Shown here one piece after another: positions 16,068 through 25,519 of a stretch of 62,737 bases of DNA (position 1 is its first letter; each line of letters opens with the position of its first letter). The notes beneath the pieces are model-generated. The model was not told where the DNA came from. It made no database searches and saw nothing but the letters and a program-made list of their open reading frames with translations. A program made the position numbers and the translations under genes. This DNA comes from a virus: the IMG/VR virus record IMGVR_UViG_3300046458_000082, positions 1-62,737 of that record. One strand, 5' to 3'.

Positions 16068-19000
16068 CTACCTCCGATTGATCTTTTGCCAGATCGCGCC
16101 ACCCGGCTGCAGCTCTTTAGCAATCGCTTTATCCACAACGGACTGCGCAACTTGCTGCACTCCTTTCCCGAGATCGGCCGATGCTTGCTGGCTTGTTGCG
16201 GGCGACTCTGCTCCGCCGGCTGTCTGCACCGACACTGATACAGGGAAGTTGTAGGTGTTGCCGCCGCCGGTACCGGACATTGCGGCAAGTGCTGGCCCGC
16301 CACCGGAAGTCAGAGGTGTGACGCTACCGCCACTCGCGCCAGTCATGAGGTAAGACCTGCCGCCCTGATTGAAAAGCTCTGGCCCGTTTTCATTCACTTC
16401 GTAGAAAGTGTTCGGTTCGACACCACCACCAACAGCGCGACCACCACCGAAAGACACGGATGCAGAGCTGGCATCAAACTGACTGCCAAAACTCTGGGCC
16501 CCAGACTCCGCCGCGCCAGCCGTTGCGGCACCTGTAGCGCCGCTTCCACCAGTGAAGTAACTCGTCGCGGCACCTACTACGCTGCTCAGCAATGCCGAAC
16601 TAGCCTGCCGAGTGGCAATGCGCGCCATGTCCGCCAGAATCGATTTGGTGAAGTCGGCGAACGACAGTTTCCCGGTCATGGCGAAATTGACGATCGCGTC
16701 TTCCATCGAACTGAAGGCGTTGGTGAAAAGGCTTTTGGTTTGACCGGCGACATCTCGGGCCGATTCCAGATAGTTCTGCCACGCCGACGATGCGCCCGCG
16801 CTCCAGTCGCCTTGGGCCGCCGTCATCTCGTCGTAGTTGGCTTGAACCGTGTCGTGCAGATCGTTCTGCGTGGCTTTGAGCGCCGCCAGTTTCTGGGTGT
16901 ACTCGTCGAGGCTCATGCCGCGCGAGCCATCGCCATACTGGTTGGCCAGATCGAGCTTCTGCGAGTTGAAGCGGTCGTCGATGGCGTTCTGTTGATCCGT
17001 CAGGCCTCGCTGCCGGTCTCCCTGGCCAAGTCCCGCAGCGGCACGCTGGCCTTGTTCGCGCAAGGTATCAACTTGCTGCTGCAATGCGTTGGTGTAGGTT
17101 TGAACCGCCTGCTCCTGCTTCCTGAGCCGGCCTTGTTCATTCTTCGCCAGCACATCCAGTTCGCTGTCCGCAGCCTTTTGTGCCCGAACCATATCCGCGC
17201 GCGCATCTTCTATCTTCTGGTCAAGCTGGATACGCTGCTCGGCCGTGGTGCTGGCCTTGGCCTTCGCCGCTTCAAGCGTCGCAATCTCGGCCTCATAAGC
17301 GGTCGTGACTTCGTCCCTCTCGTTGCCGATCAACGCTTCGCGCTTCAGCAGATATTCCTGCTGCGAGATCAGCCCGGCCTTCTGTGCGGCATCCAGTTGT
17401 TTCTGGGTGTTCGCGTATTCGGCCTGGATCTCCTTCAGGGCATTTTGTGCGGCGTTGTAACCGGTGAGGTCAACGGCGCCGGCGGACGCTGCTTTCGGGT
17501 CTTTGTTCTTGTCCTTGATGTTCTGCAGGGTTTTGGCGACGAAATCGGCCTGAACTTCGGGGTCGTCAGGATTCGCCTTCCTCAGAACCTCAACATCGCG
17601 CAGGTAGGATTTGGTCAGCTTGTCGCGTTTCTCGGCATTGGTCAGGTTCGAATCGCTGATCTGCTTGAGTCGCTGCTCCGCCTCGATTCCTTCCTTCTGA
17701 ACCTTCGCCCTCTCAGCGTCGATCGCTGCATTCTGGGTCAGCAGAGCTTTCTGGTTCCTGAGGGCAGCCAATTGCCCTTCAAGAAATCTGGACGACTTAC
17801 TGGAAGCCCCCAAATCTTCAGGGAAGAGCGAAGCCAGAAACCCGCCCTGGCGTTCGCTGACAATTTTCTCAAGGTTGGCGATTTGGGTATCAATCGACTG
17901 CACCCTGCCGACGTCCAAAATTGAATCAAGGGCGCCGTTCGCCGAGTCCTTTACGCCCTTCCAGGCTTTCTCCCACAATCCCAGATTTTGAGTGACCTGA
18001 CTGGAGCGCTGTTGAATGGTATCCGCATAGGTTCTCGTGAGAAGGTCAGCAGCTCCGACCGTATCACCCTGCTCTTTGAGCGCGACGATCTGTGAATACA
18101 CGGATGCCGTCAGGAACTGGTACTGGCCGTTGAGTTCCTTTGCTGCTGCTACCGGATCCTTGGCGATCTTGATGAACTCAGCGATGGTCGCGTCCACCGA
18201 CTTTCCGGTAGCGTCTTCCATCGCAGCAGCAGCGTCTGCGATTTCCTTGAAGCTGGAGCCAGCAATCACACCACTCGCGGCCAGCGCGGTCAGCGAAGCC
18301 GCAGCCTCTCCGGTCGTGCCATTTGTGGCACTGACCTGCTGAGCCAAGTTGGCGAGTTGGTCCGCCGATGTTCCCGCAGCATTGCCGGTCAGGATGAGGG
18401 CTTTGCTGTATTCATCAGCTTCTTTGCTGCCTTGGCTGTATCCGTAGATCAGTGTTGCGATTGCTGCCGCTGCAACAGCCACCGCTGCTGCCATACCCAG
18501 CATGCTCGCTGATGCACCAGTCAAGCTTGGAGGGAGCGCACCGTACGCTTTTTGTGCGTTCTCGGCTGCTTCAGCTGCAGTGTTCGAGCGCTCGGCCAAA
18601 TCCGATAGGCTTTCCCCTGCTTCACCCGCGTTGTCGGCTACGTCTTTGGCATTGGTCGCAATACCTGCGAGCGACTCACCCAACACTGCCGCGCCCGCGC
18701 CACCGGTGAACAAGGAGCGGAATTTGTCCCTCAGCGCTTCAAGGGTAGCCCCAACACCACCGAACGAATCTTTGATCTGCCCACCCTGCTGGATCAGCAC
18801 CAAGAACGGGTTTTGTCCGCCGGCCAGGCTGGTGAAAATGTCCGTGAACTGAGAAGGAAGTTGGCGAAGCGCCGCTTCGGTCTGTTTCGAGCTGGCACCG
18901 GTTTTTTTCAGACCTTCATCAAAGTCGCCCAGCTTCTGCCGAGAGGCATCGATACGAGCGGAGTACTCCCGGAACGTATCAGCATCAATCAGCCCTGCAG

Positions 19001-19673
19001 CCTTGTACTTCTGCAACTGAGCCTGCTGCTGATCAAGCTTGTCGAGCGCGGCAATGGCAGGATTGATCTTGCCGAGCAGTGCTTGCAGACCTTCTGCTTG
19101 TACGCCGGTGGCAGCGGCCGCCCTCTTCGCTGAGTCTGCCTCTTTGTCAGTGGACCCGACCAGCGCATCCGAATCAGCCTTCAGGCGACGAGCAAGCGCC
19201 GCCAAACTACTGGCTGAAGAACCGGAAGCATCCATTGCCGCCGAATTGGTCTCCATGCTGGTGGTCAGGCGCTGGTAGTACTCGCTCGACTCTAGCGAGG
19301 CTTTGGCCATCGCCAAAAGGCGACTTTTCGCCTCCTCCGATGACTCGCCCAGCTTCACTTCAGCGGTACTGAGCTCAGTGGTAGCCGCCGTAGTGGTTTT
19401 CAGCCCCTGCGTCGCCTCCGCAAGCGATCGGCCAACCGTCGCCATCAGTTGAGCGGTGGTGTCCTGCCTGGCGTTCAGAGCCTGCAGCTCTTTCACGATC
19501 TGCTTGGTGTCACCTGCCATCCCGGCGAGAGCTTGCTCCCAGGCTGAGCCAGTTCGCTTTGCTGCCTCCTCCGCGTCCTTGCCCGCATCGACCAATTTAT
19601 CCAGGTCGGTTGCAGCCTTGACCGCATCGCCCGAGTCAACCTCGATGCCTAACTGCGCGATAGTGCCCGACAT
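16068..19673 (-). CDS. H: Tail tape measure protein
   Basis: 1201 aa, the longest gene. The N-terminus ends the coiled part with LPSQFTDIFTSLAGGQNP (residues about 265-282), the lambda gpH-like prophage tail length signature. Hydrophobic segments follow (ASMLGMAAAVAVAAAAIATL), then long Gln/Ala/Lys-rich coiled coils. The C-terminus contains SFADFTKSILADMARIATRQ, a signature of lambda-type tape measures. It sets tail length; about 1200 residues would suggest a tail near 180 nm on the usual 1.5 A per residue rule. Confidence 0.96.
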   Translation of the reverse strand: MSGTIAQLGIEVDSGDAVKAATDLDKLVDAGKDAEEAAKRTGSAWEQALAGMAGDTKQIVKELQALNARQDTTAQLMATVGRSLAEATQGLKTTTAATTELSTAEVKLGESSEEAKSRLLAMAKASLESSEYYQRLTTSMETNSAAMDASGSSASSLAALARRLKADSDALVGSTDKEADSAKRAAAATGVQAEGLQALLGKINPAIAALDKLDQQQAQLQKYKAAGLIDADTFREYSARIDASRQKLGDFDEGLKKTGASSKQTEAALRQLPSQFTDIFTSLAGGQNPFLVLIQQGGQIKDSFGGVGATLEALRDKFRSLFTGGAGAAVLGESLAGIATNAKDVADNAGEAGESLSDLAERSNTAAEAAENAQKAYGALPPSLTGASASMLGMAAAVAVAAAAIATLIYGYSQGSKEADEYSKALILTGNAAGTSADQLANLAQQVSATNGTTGEAAASLTALAASGVIAGSSFKEIADAAAAMEDATGKSVDATIAEFIKIAKDPVAAAKELNGQYQFLTASVYSQIVALKEQGDTVGAADLLTRTYADTIQQRSSQVTQNLGLWEKAWKGVKDSANGALDSILDVGRVQSIDTQIANLEKIVSERQGGFLASLFPEDLGASSKSSRFLEGQLAALRNQKALLTQNAAIDAERAKVQKEGIEAEQRLKQISDSNLTNAEKRDKLTKSYLRDVEVLRKANPDDPEVQADFVAKTLQNIKDKNKDPKAASAGAVDLTGYNAAQNALKEIQAEYANTQKQLDAAQKAGLISQQEYLLKREALIGNERDEVTTAYEAEIATLEAAKAKASTTAEQRIQLDQKIEDARADMVRAQKAADSELDVLAKNEQGRLRKQEQAVQTYTNALQQQVDTLREQGQRAAAGLGQGDRQRGLTDQQNAIDDRFNSQKLDLANQYGDGSRGMSLDEYTQKLAALKATQNDLHDTVQANYDEMTAAQGDWSAGASSAWQNYLESARDVAGQTKSLFTNAFSSMEDAIVNFAMTGKLSFADFTKSILADMARIATRQASSALLSSVVGAATSYFTGGSGATGAATAGAAESGAQSFGSQFDASSASVSFGGGRAVGGGVEPNTFYEVNENGPELFNQGGRSYLMTGASGGSVTPLTSGGGPALAAMSGTGGGNTYNFPVSVSVQTAGGAESPATSQQASADLGKGVQQVAQSVVDKAIAKELQPGGAIWQKINRR

Positions 19674-19683
19674 GAGTGCTCCA

Positions 19684-19977
19684 TTACTTTGATTCGCTCA
19701 TGACGAGCAGGGCCTCGACCTCCATAGCCTGAAGGTCTGGGAAGATCTCTCTGAGTTGTTTTCTGGATGTACCGACAAAGTCGGATACGTCTCGAAGAGC
19801 CGTGTAATCAAGGCCGGTTGCCCCGCCCATGCCCGTGCGCCACTGAGTAGACATGGCGTTGAAGAGCACGAAGGCCGGCCAATTTTCGGCCAACACTTCG
19901 CACTCTTCCTCGGGGATGTCAGAGATGGATAAGCCGAACGCCGCCAGATCCGCCTCAGACGGACCAGGCTCGTACAT
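19684..19977 (-). CDS. T: Tail assembly chaperone T domain (DUF1799-like), made by -1 frameshift
   Basis: 97 aa as an independent frame (MYEPGPSEADLAAFGL), but no ribosome site precedes this ATG. The frame is open upstream into the G gene and is reached by a -1 slip at 19998-20004. Acidic, with a Trp-containing helix (FVLFNAMSTQWRTG). In lambda the GT fusion binds the tape measure and recruits tube subunits. I interpret this as the T part of a GT protein, not a separate product. Confidence 0.85.
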   Translation of the reverse strand: MYEPGPSEADLAAFGLSISDIPEEECEVLAENWPAFVLFNAMSTQWRTGMGGATGLDYTALRDVSDFVGTSRKQLREIFPDLQAMEVEALLVMSESK

Positions 19978-19994
19978 CAGGCGGGCGACCTTCG

Positions 19995-20384
19995 TCAGTT
20001 TCCCAGCCGGGCCGCCGAGAAGGCCTTTTGGTAGGCATCGACAATCGCATCACCGGCGCCGGCCGAGGTTTCCATCAAAGCGCGAATCGATTCAGGGTTC
20101 AGCTTGTCTTCAAAGCCCCAGCCGGTGACCAGTTGAGTCACCTGCTCGACCTGCCGCTCAACGTGAGAGTCGGTGATCTCGATCAGCGTGAGGTCGTCAC
20201 CCTTGGCCTTGAAACGCTCCTGATCTTCCTTCGCGCTTTCCTGCCAGCCAGCGAAAAGCTTCGCGAGCTCCTTGCGATCGCGGTACTTGAATTCAAACGG
20301 CACCTTGATCGTGGTGCCACCGACGCGAGGAATATCGACGTCGGCTTTGAAGGTAGGGTTTTGAGCAATCTTGAACTTGGCCAT
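19995..20384 (-). CDS. G: Tail assembly chaperone G
   Basis: 129 aa, beginning MAKFKIAQNPTFKADVDIPR, a DUF1789-type tail chaperone. It lies between the tube and tape measure genes. Its stop codon directly follows the slippery heptamer GGGAAAC, so most ribosomes make G and a few make GT. Length and place match lambda gpG. Confidence 0.9.
   Translation of the reverse strand: MAKFKIAQNPTFKADVDIPRVGGTTIKVPFEFKYRDRKELAKLFAGWQESAKEDQERFKAKGDDLTLIEITDSHVERQVEQVTQLVTGWGFEDKLNPESIRALMETSAGAGDAIVDAYQKAFSAARLGN
19998..20004 (-). promoter_or_regulatory. Programmed -1 frameshift site (slippery heptamer)
   Basis: On the coding strand the last sense codons of G read CTG GGA AAC TGA, giving G-GGA-AAC in the X-XXY-YYZ phase. 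A -1 slip continues into LTKVARLMYEPGPSEAD, the frame of T. Lambda uses GGGAAAG at the same place. Confidence 0.92.
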
Positions 20385-20387
20385 GAC

Positions 20388-21044
20388 TTACACCACCGCC
20401 GCATAACGGGTCGGACGGCCGGTCAACGCGACGCTGATAACGCGGGCCATCAGGTTGTTGCGCGACATGGTCGGAGTCGAAGTGATCGACACATAGCCGT
20501 TGTAAACGATGCTGCTGCCGCCCGGCAGGTTCAGGCGCAGAACGCGCGGCTGCTTGTCATCGTCCGCAGCTTCGCAGACATCGACATAGGGCTTGGAAGG
20601 ATCGTCGGCGACCGTGATGGAAAGCGTGATCGGGTTCTTGGTGGTTGGCATCTGCCGATCATCATCGTCAGCCAGGAAACCGTAGGTCAGGAACTGCTGA
20701 TCGCCACCGGTGGAGTTCAGTTCGGTGATCTGCGAGATCTCGGTGAATGAGGTCACTTCGCGTGCAGAGCCGACGCCGGAGCCTGCCGGATATTGCTGAA
20801 CGTTAGTGGTGTTCACACCACCCAGTGCGAAAGTGCCGCTGGCGATATCGGCAACGCGAACGGCGCGACCGTCGAGGCGGGTCCAGCCGGAATTAACCGC
20901 GATGATGTCGCCTTCGGCCAGGCCGTGCGCTGCGGCCGTGGCCACCGCCGGGTTGGCGTTACTCAGCGAGGTAAATGGAATTGCTGTGCCGTAGGCGGAA
21001 GCAATCTCAAAGGTTGCACCGTTGGGCATTTGAATGCCGGCCAT
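20388..21044 (-). CDS. V: Major tail tube protein
   Basis: 218 aa. The start MAGIQMPNGATFEIASAYGT and the beta-rich body are typical of siphovirus tube proteins. A middle Asp-rich loop (FLADDDDRQM) and the ending RVISVALTGRPTRY also fit. Located directly upstream of the G/GT chaperones and followed in order by tape measure. Position of lambda gpV. Confidence 0.9.
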   Translation of the reverse strand: MAGIQMPNGATFEIASAYGTAIPFTSLSNANPAVATAAAHGLAEGDIIAVNSGWTRLDGRAVRVADIASGTFALGGVNTTNVQQYPAGSGVGSAREVTSFTEISQITELNSTGGDQQFLTYGFLADDDDRQMPTTKNPITLSITVADDPSKPYVDVCEAADDDKQPRVLRLNLPGGSSIVYNGYVSITSTPTMSRNNLMARVISVALTGRPTRYAAVV

Positions 21045-21068
21045 GGGATTTTCCTCTTTTCAGACATG

Positions 21069-21091
21069 AAAAAACCCGCTCAATGGCGGGT
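21069..21091 (-). terminator. Terminator before the tail tube gene
   Basis: Minus-strand stem ACCCGC / GCGGGT plus a run of T, between the tail terminator and tube genes. Confidence 0.7.
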
Positions 21092-21114
21092 TCCGGGTTT
21101 GCCCAATGGGCGGA

Positions 21115-21534
21115 TTAAGTTGTGGTGTCAGCGCGGTACTGGAAGGACACCGGCACTACGAAATTTGTGTCGCCGGGAATGCCTGGCCCCTGGTCAACTG
21201 GGGTCAACGTCACAACGGTGATTGCCCCTTTCGTGTTCCGCTCATACAGCGGGAAAAGCGCGGCGATCTGATCAGCCAGCCCTCCAGCTGCGCCGCGATA
21301 CTTGCCCGAGGGCGTCACGATGCTGACCTGAAATACTCCAGTGAAAAGCCTGTGGTCACCGCCGAGCGTGTTGCTCGCGGTGTCGGCCGGTAGGGTGAAA
21401 GCCCTCAGGTAAGTGGCGTCGTCGCCGGGAGTAAAGGCCTCGTTCTCGACCACGACCTTCAGCGGATTCGGCAACGCTTTTGCCCAGGCGATCAGCTTGG
21501 CTTCGTAGATCGAAGCAATGACGTTGTGGCTCAT
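21115..21534 (-). CDS. U: Tail terminator protein (gpU-like)
   Basis: 139 aa (MSHNVIASIYEAKLIAWAKA). Size, order (neck - terminator - tube) and the C-terminal beta part with FVVPVSFQYRADT fit the DUF4128/gpU-like tail terminator group, which caps the tail tube and joins it to the head. ATGA overlap with the upstream gene. Confidence 0.83.
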   Translation of the reverse strand: MSHNVIASIYEAKLIAWAKALPNPLKVVVENEAFTPGDDATYLRAFTLPADTASNTLGGDHRLFTGVFQVSIVTPSGKYRGAAGGLADQIAALFPLYERNTKGAITVVTLTPVDQGPGIPGDTNFVVPVSFQYRADTTT

Positions 21535-22187
21535 ACCTGATTGTTCCTGATGGCCTCAAGCACGATCTGCTGGAAGCGGGCTACAGTGATGCGAACCATG
21601 CCGCCCGGCGCTTGGGTGGAATGCCCGAACTCCAGCGGAATCGCGTAACCAAGGCTGTTGGTGATGTAGCAGGTATCTCCTGCTTTGAACTCAATGGCAC
21701 CGGCAACGATTCGCGCCGTAGATTTTGCCCCGCTCGGATCCACTTCTTCCGTCGTGGTGCTATCGGGCGCGCCAATGCTGAACATCCAGTTTCCGCGAAA
21801 CCGACCGCCGACGTAGCCCTTGCCAGCCACCAAGCCATTAACATTGAAGTTCTGTTCACGCTCAGCCTTGGTCAGCGGCTTAGCGTATTTCACACCGCTG
21901 CGGAGCTTGCCGGCCTTCGTGAAGTTCGACTCATCGAGATTTATGATCGTGTTGCGGATGTTGACCTTGAAGTCGTAATCGTCTGCCGCCCGGGTGTTCG
22001 CTACGCGATGAACGACGTTTGCAGCCCAGATTTCTGGATTACCCACTGGTGACATGCGGATGACGCTGTTACCGAGTTCGATGACGATCTCGCGAAGACT
22101 GGCGTCGATGGCCTCAGTGGCCTTGGCTGCGAATTCGGCGAGGTTCAGGGCGAAGCTGCCGGACTGTCCGGCGCCCGCGCGACTCAC
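21531..22187 (-). CDS. Neck / tail completion protein (gp10/gpZ-like)
   Basis: 218 aa from GTG 22187, which overlaps the upstream stop (GTGA). Contains SLREIVIELGNSVIRMSPVG, a pattern of HK97 gp10/lambda gpZ-type proteins, and a C-terminal segment LEFGHSTQAPGGMVRITVAR typical for this family. Acts at the head-tail junction. A longer frame exists but lacks a start with a ribosome site. Confidence 0.85.
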   Translation of the reverse strand: MSRAGAGQSGSFALNLAEFAAKATEAIDASLREIVIELGNSVIRMSPVGNPEIWAANVVHRVANTRAADDYDFKVNIRNTIINLDESNFTKAGKLRSGVKYAKPLTKAEREQNFNVNGLVAGKGYVGGRFRGNWMFSIGAPDSTTTEEVDPSGAKSTARIVAGAIEFKAGDTCYITNSLGYAIPLEFGHSTQAPGGMVRITVARFQQIVLEAIRNNQV

Positions 22188-22552
22188 GACCGCACCTGCA
22201 GTTCGTAGAGGATTGGTGTGCCGGCCGGGTTTATCTCTTTCAAGGGCGGGACAATTGACCAGGTGCGTCCGTTGACGATCACCTTGTTCAGCAAATCGGG
22301 AGCCCACTCCAGCCCCTGCGCAGCGATCTTCAGTTTCTTGTCGCCCTGCTTGATGAGGCTGTTGTTTTGGAATTCCTGACCAGTAAAGTCGAGCAAGATG
22401 CCTTGGGCGGTCTGCTCTTTAGTGCTGTCGGGTGGTGCGGTACCGGTTTCCGGGTCGTACTCGCCGACGGTTGTTGCGCGGATAGTCACGGGCTGGCCGA
22501 ACTCTGTGATCATCTCCAGAGCCATCACGGCCATTTCGTCGTAGAAGGCCAT
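22184..22552 (-). CDS. Head closure / neck protein
   Basis: 122 aa, beta-rich (ITEFGQPVTIRATTVGEY, TWSIVPPLKEINPAGTPILY). Size, sequence style and place between the connector and gpZ-like genes fit head-completion stoppers (lambda gpFII-like fold). Coupled by GTGA to the next gene. Confidence 0.78.
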   Translation of the reverse strand: MAFYDEMAVMALEMITEFGQPVTIRATTVGEYDPETGTAPPDSTKEQTAQGILLDFTGQEFQNNSLIKQGDKKLKIAAQGLEWAPDLLNKVIVNGRTWSIVPPLKEINPAGTPILYELQVRS

Positions 22553-22568
22553 GGCGGCTCCTGCTCAG

Positions 22569-23072
22569 CTATGCGCGGACCGCGAATAGGCCCCGCTTCT
22601 GAAGGTAATCGGCAAACTGCGTTGCGCTCGGCCGATCTGGCGCCGCCGGCAATAGACGGCCACTGGTGTTCGGGATCGTCGCGTACTCGCGAGTTACCGC
22701 GCCTTCGACACGCTCCAGCGTCACAGCGCCTTTGCGCTTGTCGATGGGGTCGATGTCGTCAGAGTGGATCTCTGCAGCCAGCGCCATCTGCCCGTACTGG
22801 ATTCGCGCAGGCAAGTAGTTGTCGGGCTTGATTTCGTAATCCAGCTCGACGCCGCGGCGAGGCCAGGACAACGCCTGATCGCTGTTGCTCTTGCGCCCTT
22901 TCCACGTCATGCCATCCATCGCCAGCGCAGCACGACGCAGCAGCGCTTCCTGCGCTGGCACTTCCACCGGAATGGTCACGCCGAATTTCACGGCGTACAT
23001 GGCCAGGTCTTCGGCGGATGCATAGCTTTCGGCGTCAGGCTTGCCGGTACCGTCCTCGATGATGAGAGTCAT
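22569..23072 (-). CDS. Head-tail connector (DnaT-like family)
   Basis: 167 aa with AESYASAEDLAMYAVKFG and ALLRRAALAMDGMTWKGRK, the pattern of the phage family often labelled DnaT-like ssDNA-binding. In this genomic place the role is a head-tail adaptor (HK97 gp6-like) rather than replication. Followed by the neck and tail terminator genes. Confidence 0.82.
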   Translation of the reverse strand: MTLIIEDGTGKPDAESYASAEDLAMYAVKFGVTIPVEVPAQEALLRRAALAMDGMTWKGRKSNSDQALSWPRRGVELDYEIKPDNYLPARIQYGQMALAAEIHSDDIDPIDKRKGAVTLERVEGAVTREYATIPNTSGRLLPAAPDRPSATQFADYLQKRGLFAVRA

Positions 23073-23129
23073 GAATCAGCTCGCTGTGGGGTTCTGGATC
23101 GGGCGCCACGCTGTTGGGCACCCGGATGA

Positions 23130-23729
23130 CTACGCCTTCGGCAGCTCAGAAACCGCTTTTTCGAGCGATTCTACCGAAGCATTCGCTCGATACGGCACAT
23201 TGGCGGCGTCGAGCTTCGCTTTGAGACCAGCGATCTTTTCGGCATTGTCGACCGGGTCCGCCGCTGCCTTGAGACGGCCGACTTCAGCGCGGAGCGATTC
23301 AACTTCGCCTGTCAGGTCGTCACGTTCACCCGTTAGGGTTTCAAAACCTTCATGAATGACTTTCAGTACGCCGAACAGGCGGATCGGCAGTTCGCCGGCG
23401 CCCGGGTGTTCCAGCTCCGACAGACCTTCGGCGGCTTCGATCAGTCGCTGGATTCCGTCACGCTCGGCGCTGAGTGTGGCGTTGTCCTGCTGCAGGCTGG
23501 CAAAGGTGTCAGCATCACCCAAATCACCCAAATCAGCCGATTGGCTGATCAAAGGCTTCAACACCGATACTTCGACGCCCAGCGCCTCATATGCGTTGAT
23601 CACCTTCGGCCAGTCGCCGATCACAACTGCATGAGTCACACCCGCTTCAGGCCGATCAAAGTGCGCTGGATTGCGGTAACGCTTCTCCGGATCGAAATCC
23701 GAATTCTGAGTGGAGTAAACCAGTTCCAT
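23130..23729 (-). CDS. Capsid-region protein with coiled coil
   Basis: 199 aa. The N-terminus MELVYSTQNSDFDPEKRYRN and a short globular part lead to a coiled coil (about residues 130-160, TGERDDLTGEVESLRAEVGR). A C-terminal LEM/HeH-like fold candidate follows (AKLDAANVPYRANASVESLE). Directly after the major capsid gene; may be a decoration, scaffold-helper or connector protein. Function not established. Confidence 0.7.
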   Translation of the reverse strand: MELVYSTQNSDFDPEKRYRNPAHFDRPEAGVTHAVVIGDWPKVINAYEALGVEVSVLKPLISQSADLGDLGDADTFASLQQDNATLSAERDGIQRLIEAAEGLSELEHPGAGELPIRLFGVLKVIHEGFETLTGERDDLTGEVESLRAEVGRLKAAADPVDNAEKIAGLKAKLDAANVPYRANASVESLEKAVSELPKA

Positions 23730-23773
23730 AAAATCTCCATAGCGGCCATCGCTGGCCGCTGTCAGGGCAAGTA

Positions 23774-24736
23774 TCAGCCGCCAGCTGGTGGCGTAGTGGT
23801 CAGAGTGATCAGCACACCAGCAGTCACCTTGTTGCTGTTGGAATGCTTGACCCAGTTCGCAGCCGAACCCACGGCGGAAAGCGTTGGGTTCGCACCGCCG
23901 GCGGTTTCCTTCCAGCTGTAGCCGAGAACATCGATGTTGACGGTGCCTTCAGCGCGATAGCCGATACCCAGATTCTCTTCGTCATTCACCGCGTACGAAC
24001 GGAAGCCCGGCGCCTGCGACTCGGTGATCACCACGGCGTTTGGCAGCAAGCCGAAGATCACATCGGCCGGGGCGGTGTCGGTGACCAGCACCGGCTTACC
24101 GAGAGTGCCTGGCAGGCCGCCGTAGATGACGACGCCCGCCTCTTCGTAGACCTTGTTCGCGATCGCCTCGTCGACAATGTCGAAGTAAGCACTGGAGTGC
24201 ATGACCCACAGCGCGATGCGCCCGAACTTGTCACCGAACTTGCGCATGCCGCGGGTCAGGGTCTTTTTGCCGTCGGTTTCGATGTTGGCCGAAACCACCA
24301 TGTCAGTGTTGGAGCTGATTGAAGCACGCAGCGCAGCAGTGGCGTACTGGATGAAGCCTTCCAGTGTTGCGTCGGCAACGTCGGCGCCGATGATCTGGGA
24401 GAACTCGTCGACCGGACGACCACGGCGCTTGAACGCCTCTTCGGTAGTCTGGTACGGGCCGTACTTCCAAGGTGCCTTGACGCCAACGGCCTCACCAGCG
24501 CCGATCTTTTTCGCGGTCACCTTGCCAGTGGAGTTGACGTCGCGATGTTCCAGCGAGCCGCCGATCTTGTAGAACGAGCGCTTGCGGAAGTCGCCTTCGA
24601 TCAGCTCGTTGTCGAGCACGATCGCACCATTTGACGATGCGTTGAACACATCGAGGTTGTCTTGGACACGCTCCAGGTATGCGGTTTGCGCCTCATCGTT
24701 GTAGATGATCAGGTCGCTGTTAACAGTCGTTGCCAT
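23774..24736 (-). CDS. Major capsid protein
   Basis: 320 aa. The motif set DNELIEGDFRKRSFYKIGG, LWVMHSSAYFDIVDEAI and VYGGLPGTLGKPVLVTDTAP is typical of a siphovirus HK97-fold capsid group that is built without N-terminal delta domain. The scaffold gene immediately precedes it in the operon. RBS GGGGATTC precedes the ATG. Confidence 0.9.
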   Translation of the reverse strand: MATTVNSDLIIYNDEAQTAYLERVQDNLDVFNASSNGAIVLDNELIEGDFRKRSFYKIGGSLEHRDVNSTGKVTAKKIGAGEAVGVKAPWKYGPYQTTEEAFKRRGRPVDEFSQIIGADVADATLEGFIQYATAALRASISSNTDMVVSANIETDGKKTLTRGMRKFGDKFGRIALWVMHSSAYFDIVDEAIANKVYEEAGVVIYGGLPGTLGKPVLVTDTAPADVIFGLLPNAVVITESQAPGFRSYAVNDEENLGIGYRAEGTVNIDVLGYSWKETAGGANPTLSAVGSAANWVKHSNSNKVTAGVLITLTTTPPAGG

Positions 24737-24748
24737 GGGTGAATCCCC

Positions 24749-25477
24749 TTACTTGGGCAGTTGCAGGTATGCGGTTTGGCCGTGCTTGCGCTGGTAGTCG
24801 CGCTTTTGCTCGGCAGTCATTTCGGAGCGCTTGAATGCAGCCTGGCCGCCACCCCCGCCCGGGGCTTGTGTTCCTGAAGCCCTTGGCCACAGATGAGGTG
24901 CGCTTTCGCGCAGGGATTCCGCCCATTCGAGCGGAGTCAGAGGGGTCTTGCCGTCTTTGCCGAGGATGACCTGGCCGGATTCATCAACGGCGACCGCTTC
25001 ACCCTCTTCGTTCAGCAAGAACACGCCTTTGGCGCGCAGGATGATGTCGTCGGTTGCTTCCGGCAGTGCGCCGGCTTTCAGTGCAGCACCGCGCACCGAA
25101 TCGCCCAGGACTTTGCCCTGAAACTTGGCAGCGAATGCTTCGGCCTTCTCGGCCCGCGCGGTAACGGTCTTCAACTGCTTGTCGTAGTCGCCGCGCAGGC
25201 GTTCGGTGCGTCGGTTGAACACCTCGTCGACCTTGCCCTCTGTCAGTAGCTTGGTTTCTTCATCCTGACCGGCCCGGCTGAGCAGGCCTTTGACGGCGTC
25301 GATGTCGATGCCTTCGAACTGCGTTTCGAACTGAGTAAGCTTGCCGGTGGTGTCTTTCAGTTTGCCCAGCAGCTCGGTGTTCTTGGTTTTCAGGCCAGAA
25401 ACGGAAGCTTCAGCGGCAGTCGCGATAGCGGCCTTGATTGCCGGATTGTCCAGGTCGATTTCGTTTTCTTCTGCCAC
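24749..25477 (-). CDS. Capsid scaffolding protein
   Basis: 242 aa from GTG 25477 (VAEENEIDLDNPAIK), with AAGGGG 9 nt upstream. A longer frame start at 25519 is possible but overlaps a terminator. Long charged helices (LKTKNTELLGKLKDTTGKLT), an acidic middle, then a Gly-rich linker and basic C-terminal end (KRDYQRKHGQTAYLQ). This is the usual scaffold architecture, upstream of the capsid gene. Confidence 0.83.
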   Translation of the reverse strand: MAEENEIDLDNPAIKAAIATAAEASVSGLKTKNTELLGKLKDTTGKLTQFETQFEGIDIDAVKGLLSRAGQDEETKLLTEGKVDEVFNRRTERLRGDYDKQLKTVTARAEKAEAFAAKFQGKVLGDSVRGAALKAGALPEATDDIILRAKGVFLLNEEGEAVAVDESGQVILGKDGKTPLTPLEWAESLRESAPHLWPRASGTQAPGGGGGQAAFKRSEMTAEQKRDYQRKHGQTAYLQLPK

Positions 25478-25519
25478 GTTGATGCACCCCTTGGGTTGTT
25501 TTGCCCGCTTTGCAGGCAT

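Noticed and set aside
16740-17924. 394-codon plus-strand open frame inside the tape measure gene
   Set aside because: Antisense shadow of the tape measure gene; low-complexity Leu/Arg composition and no ribosome site.
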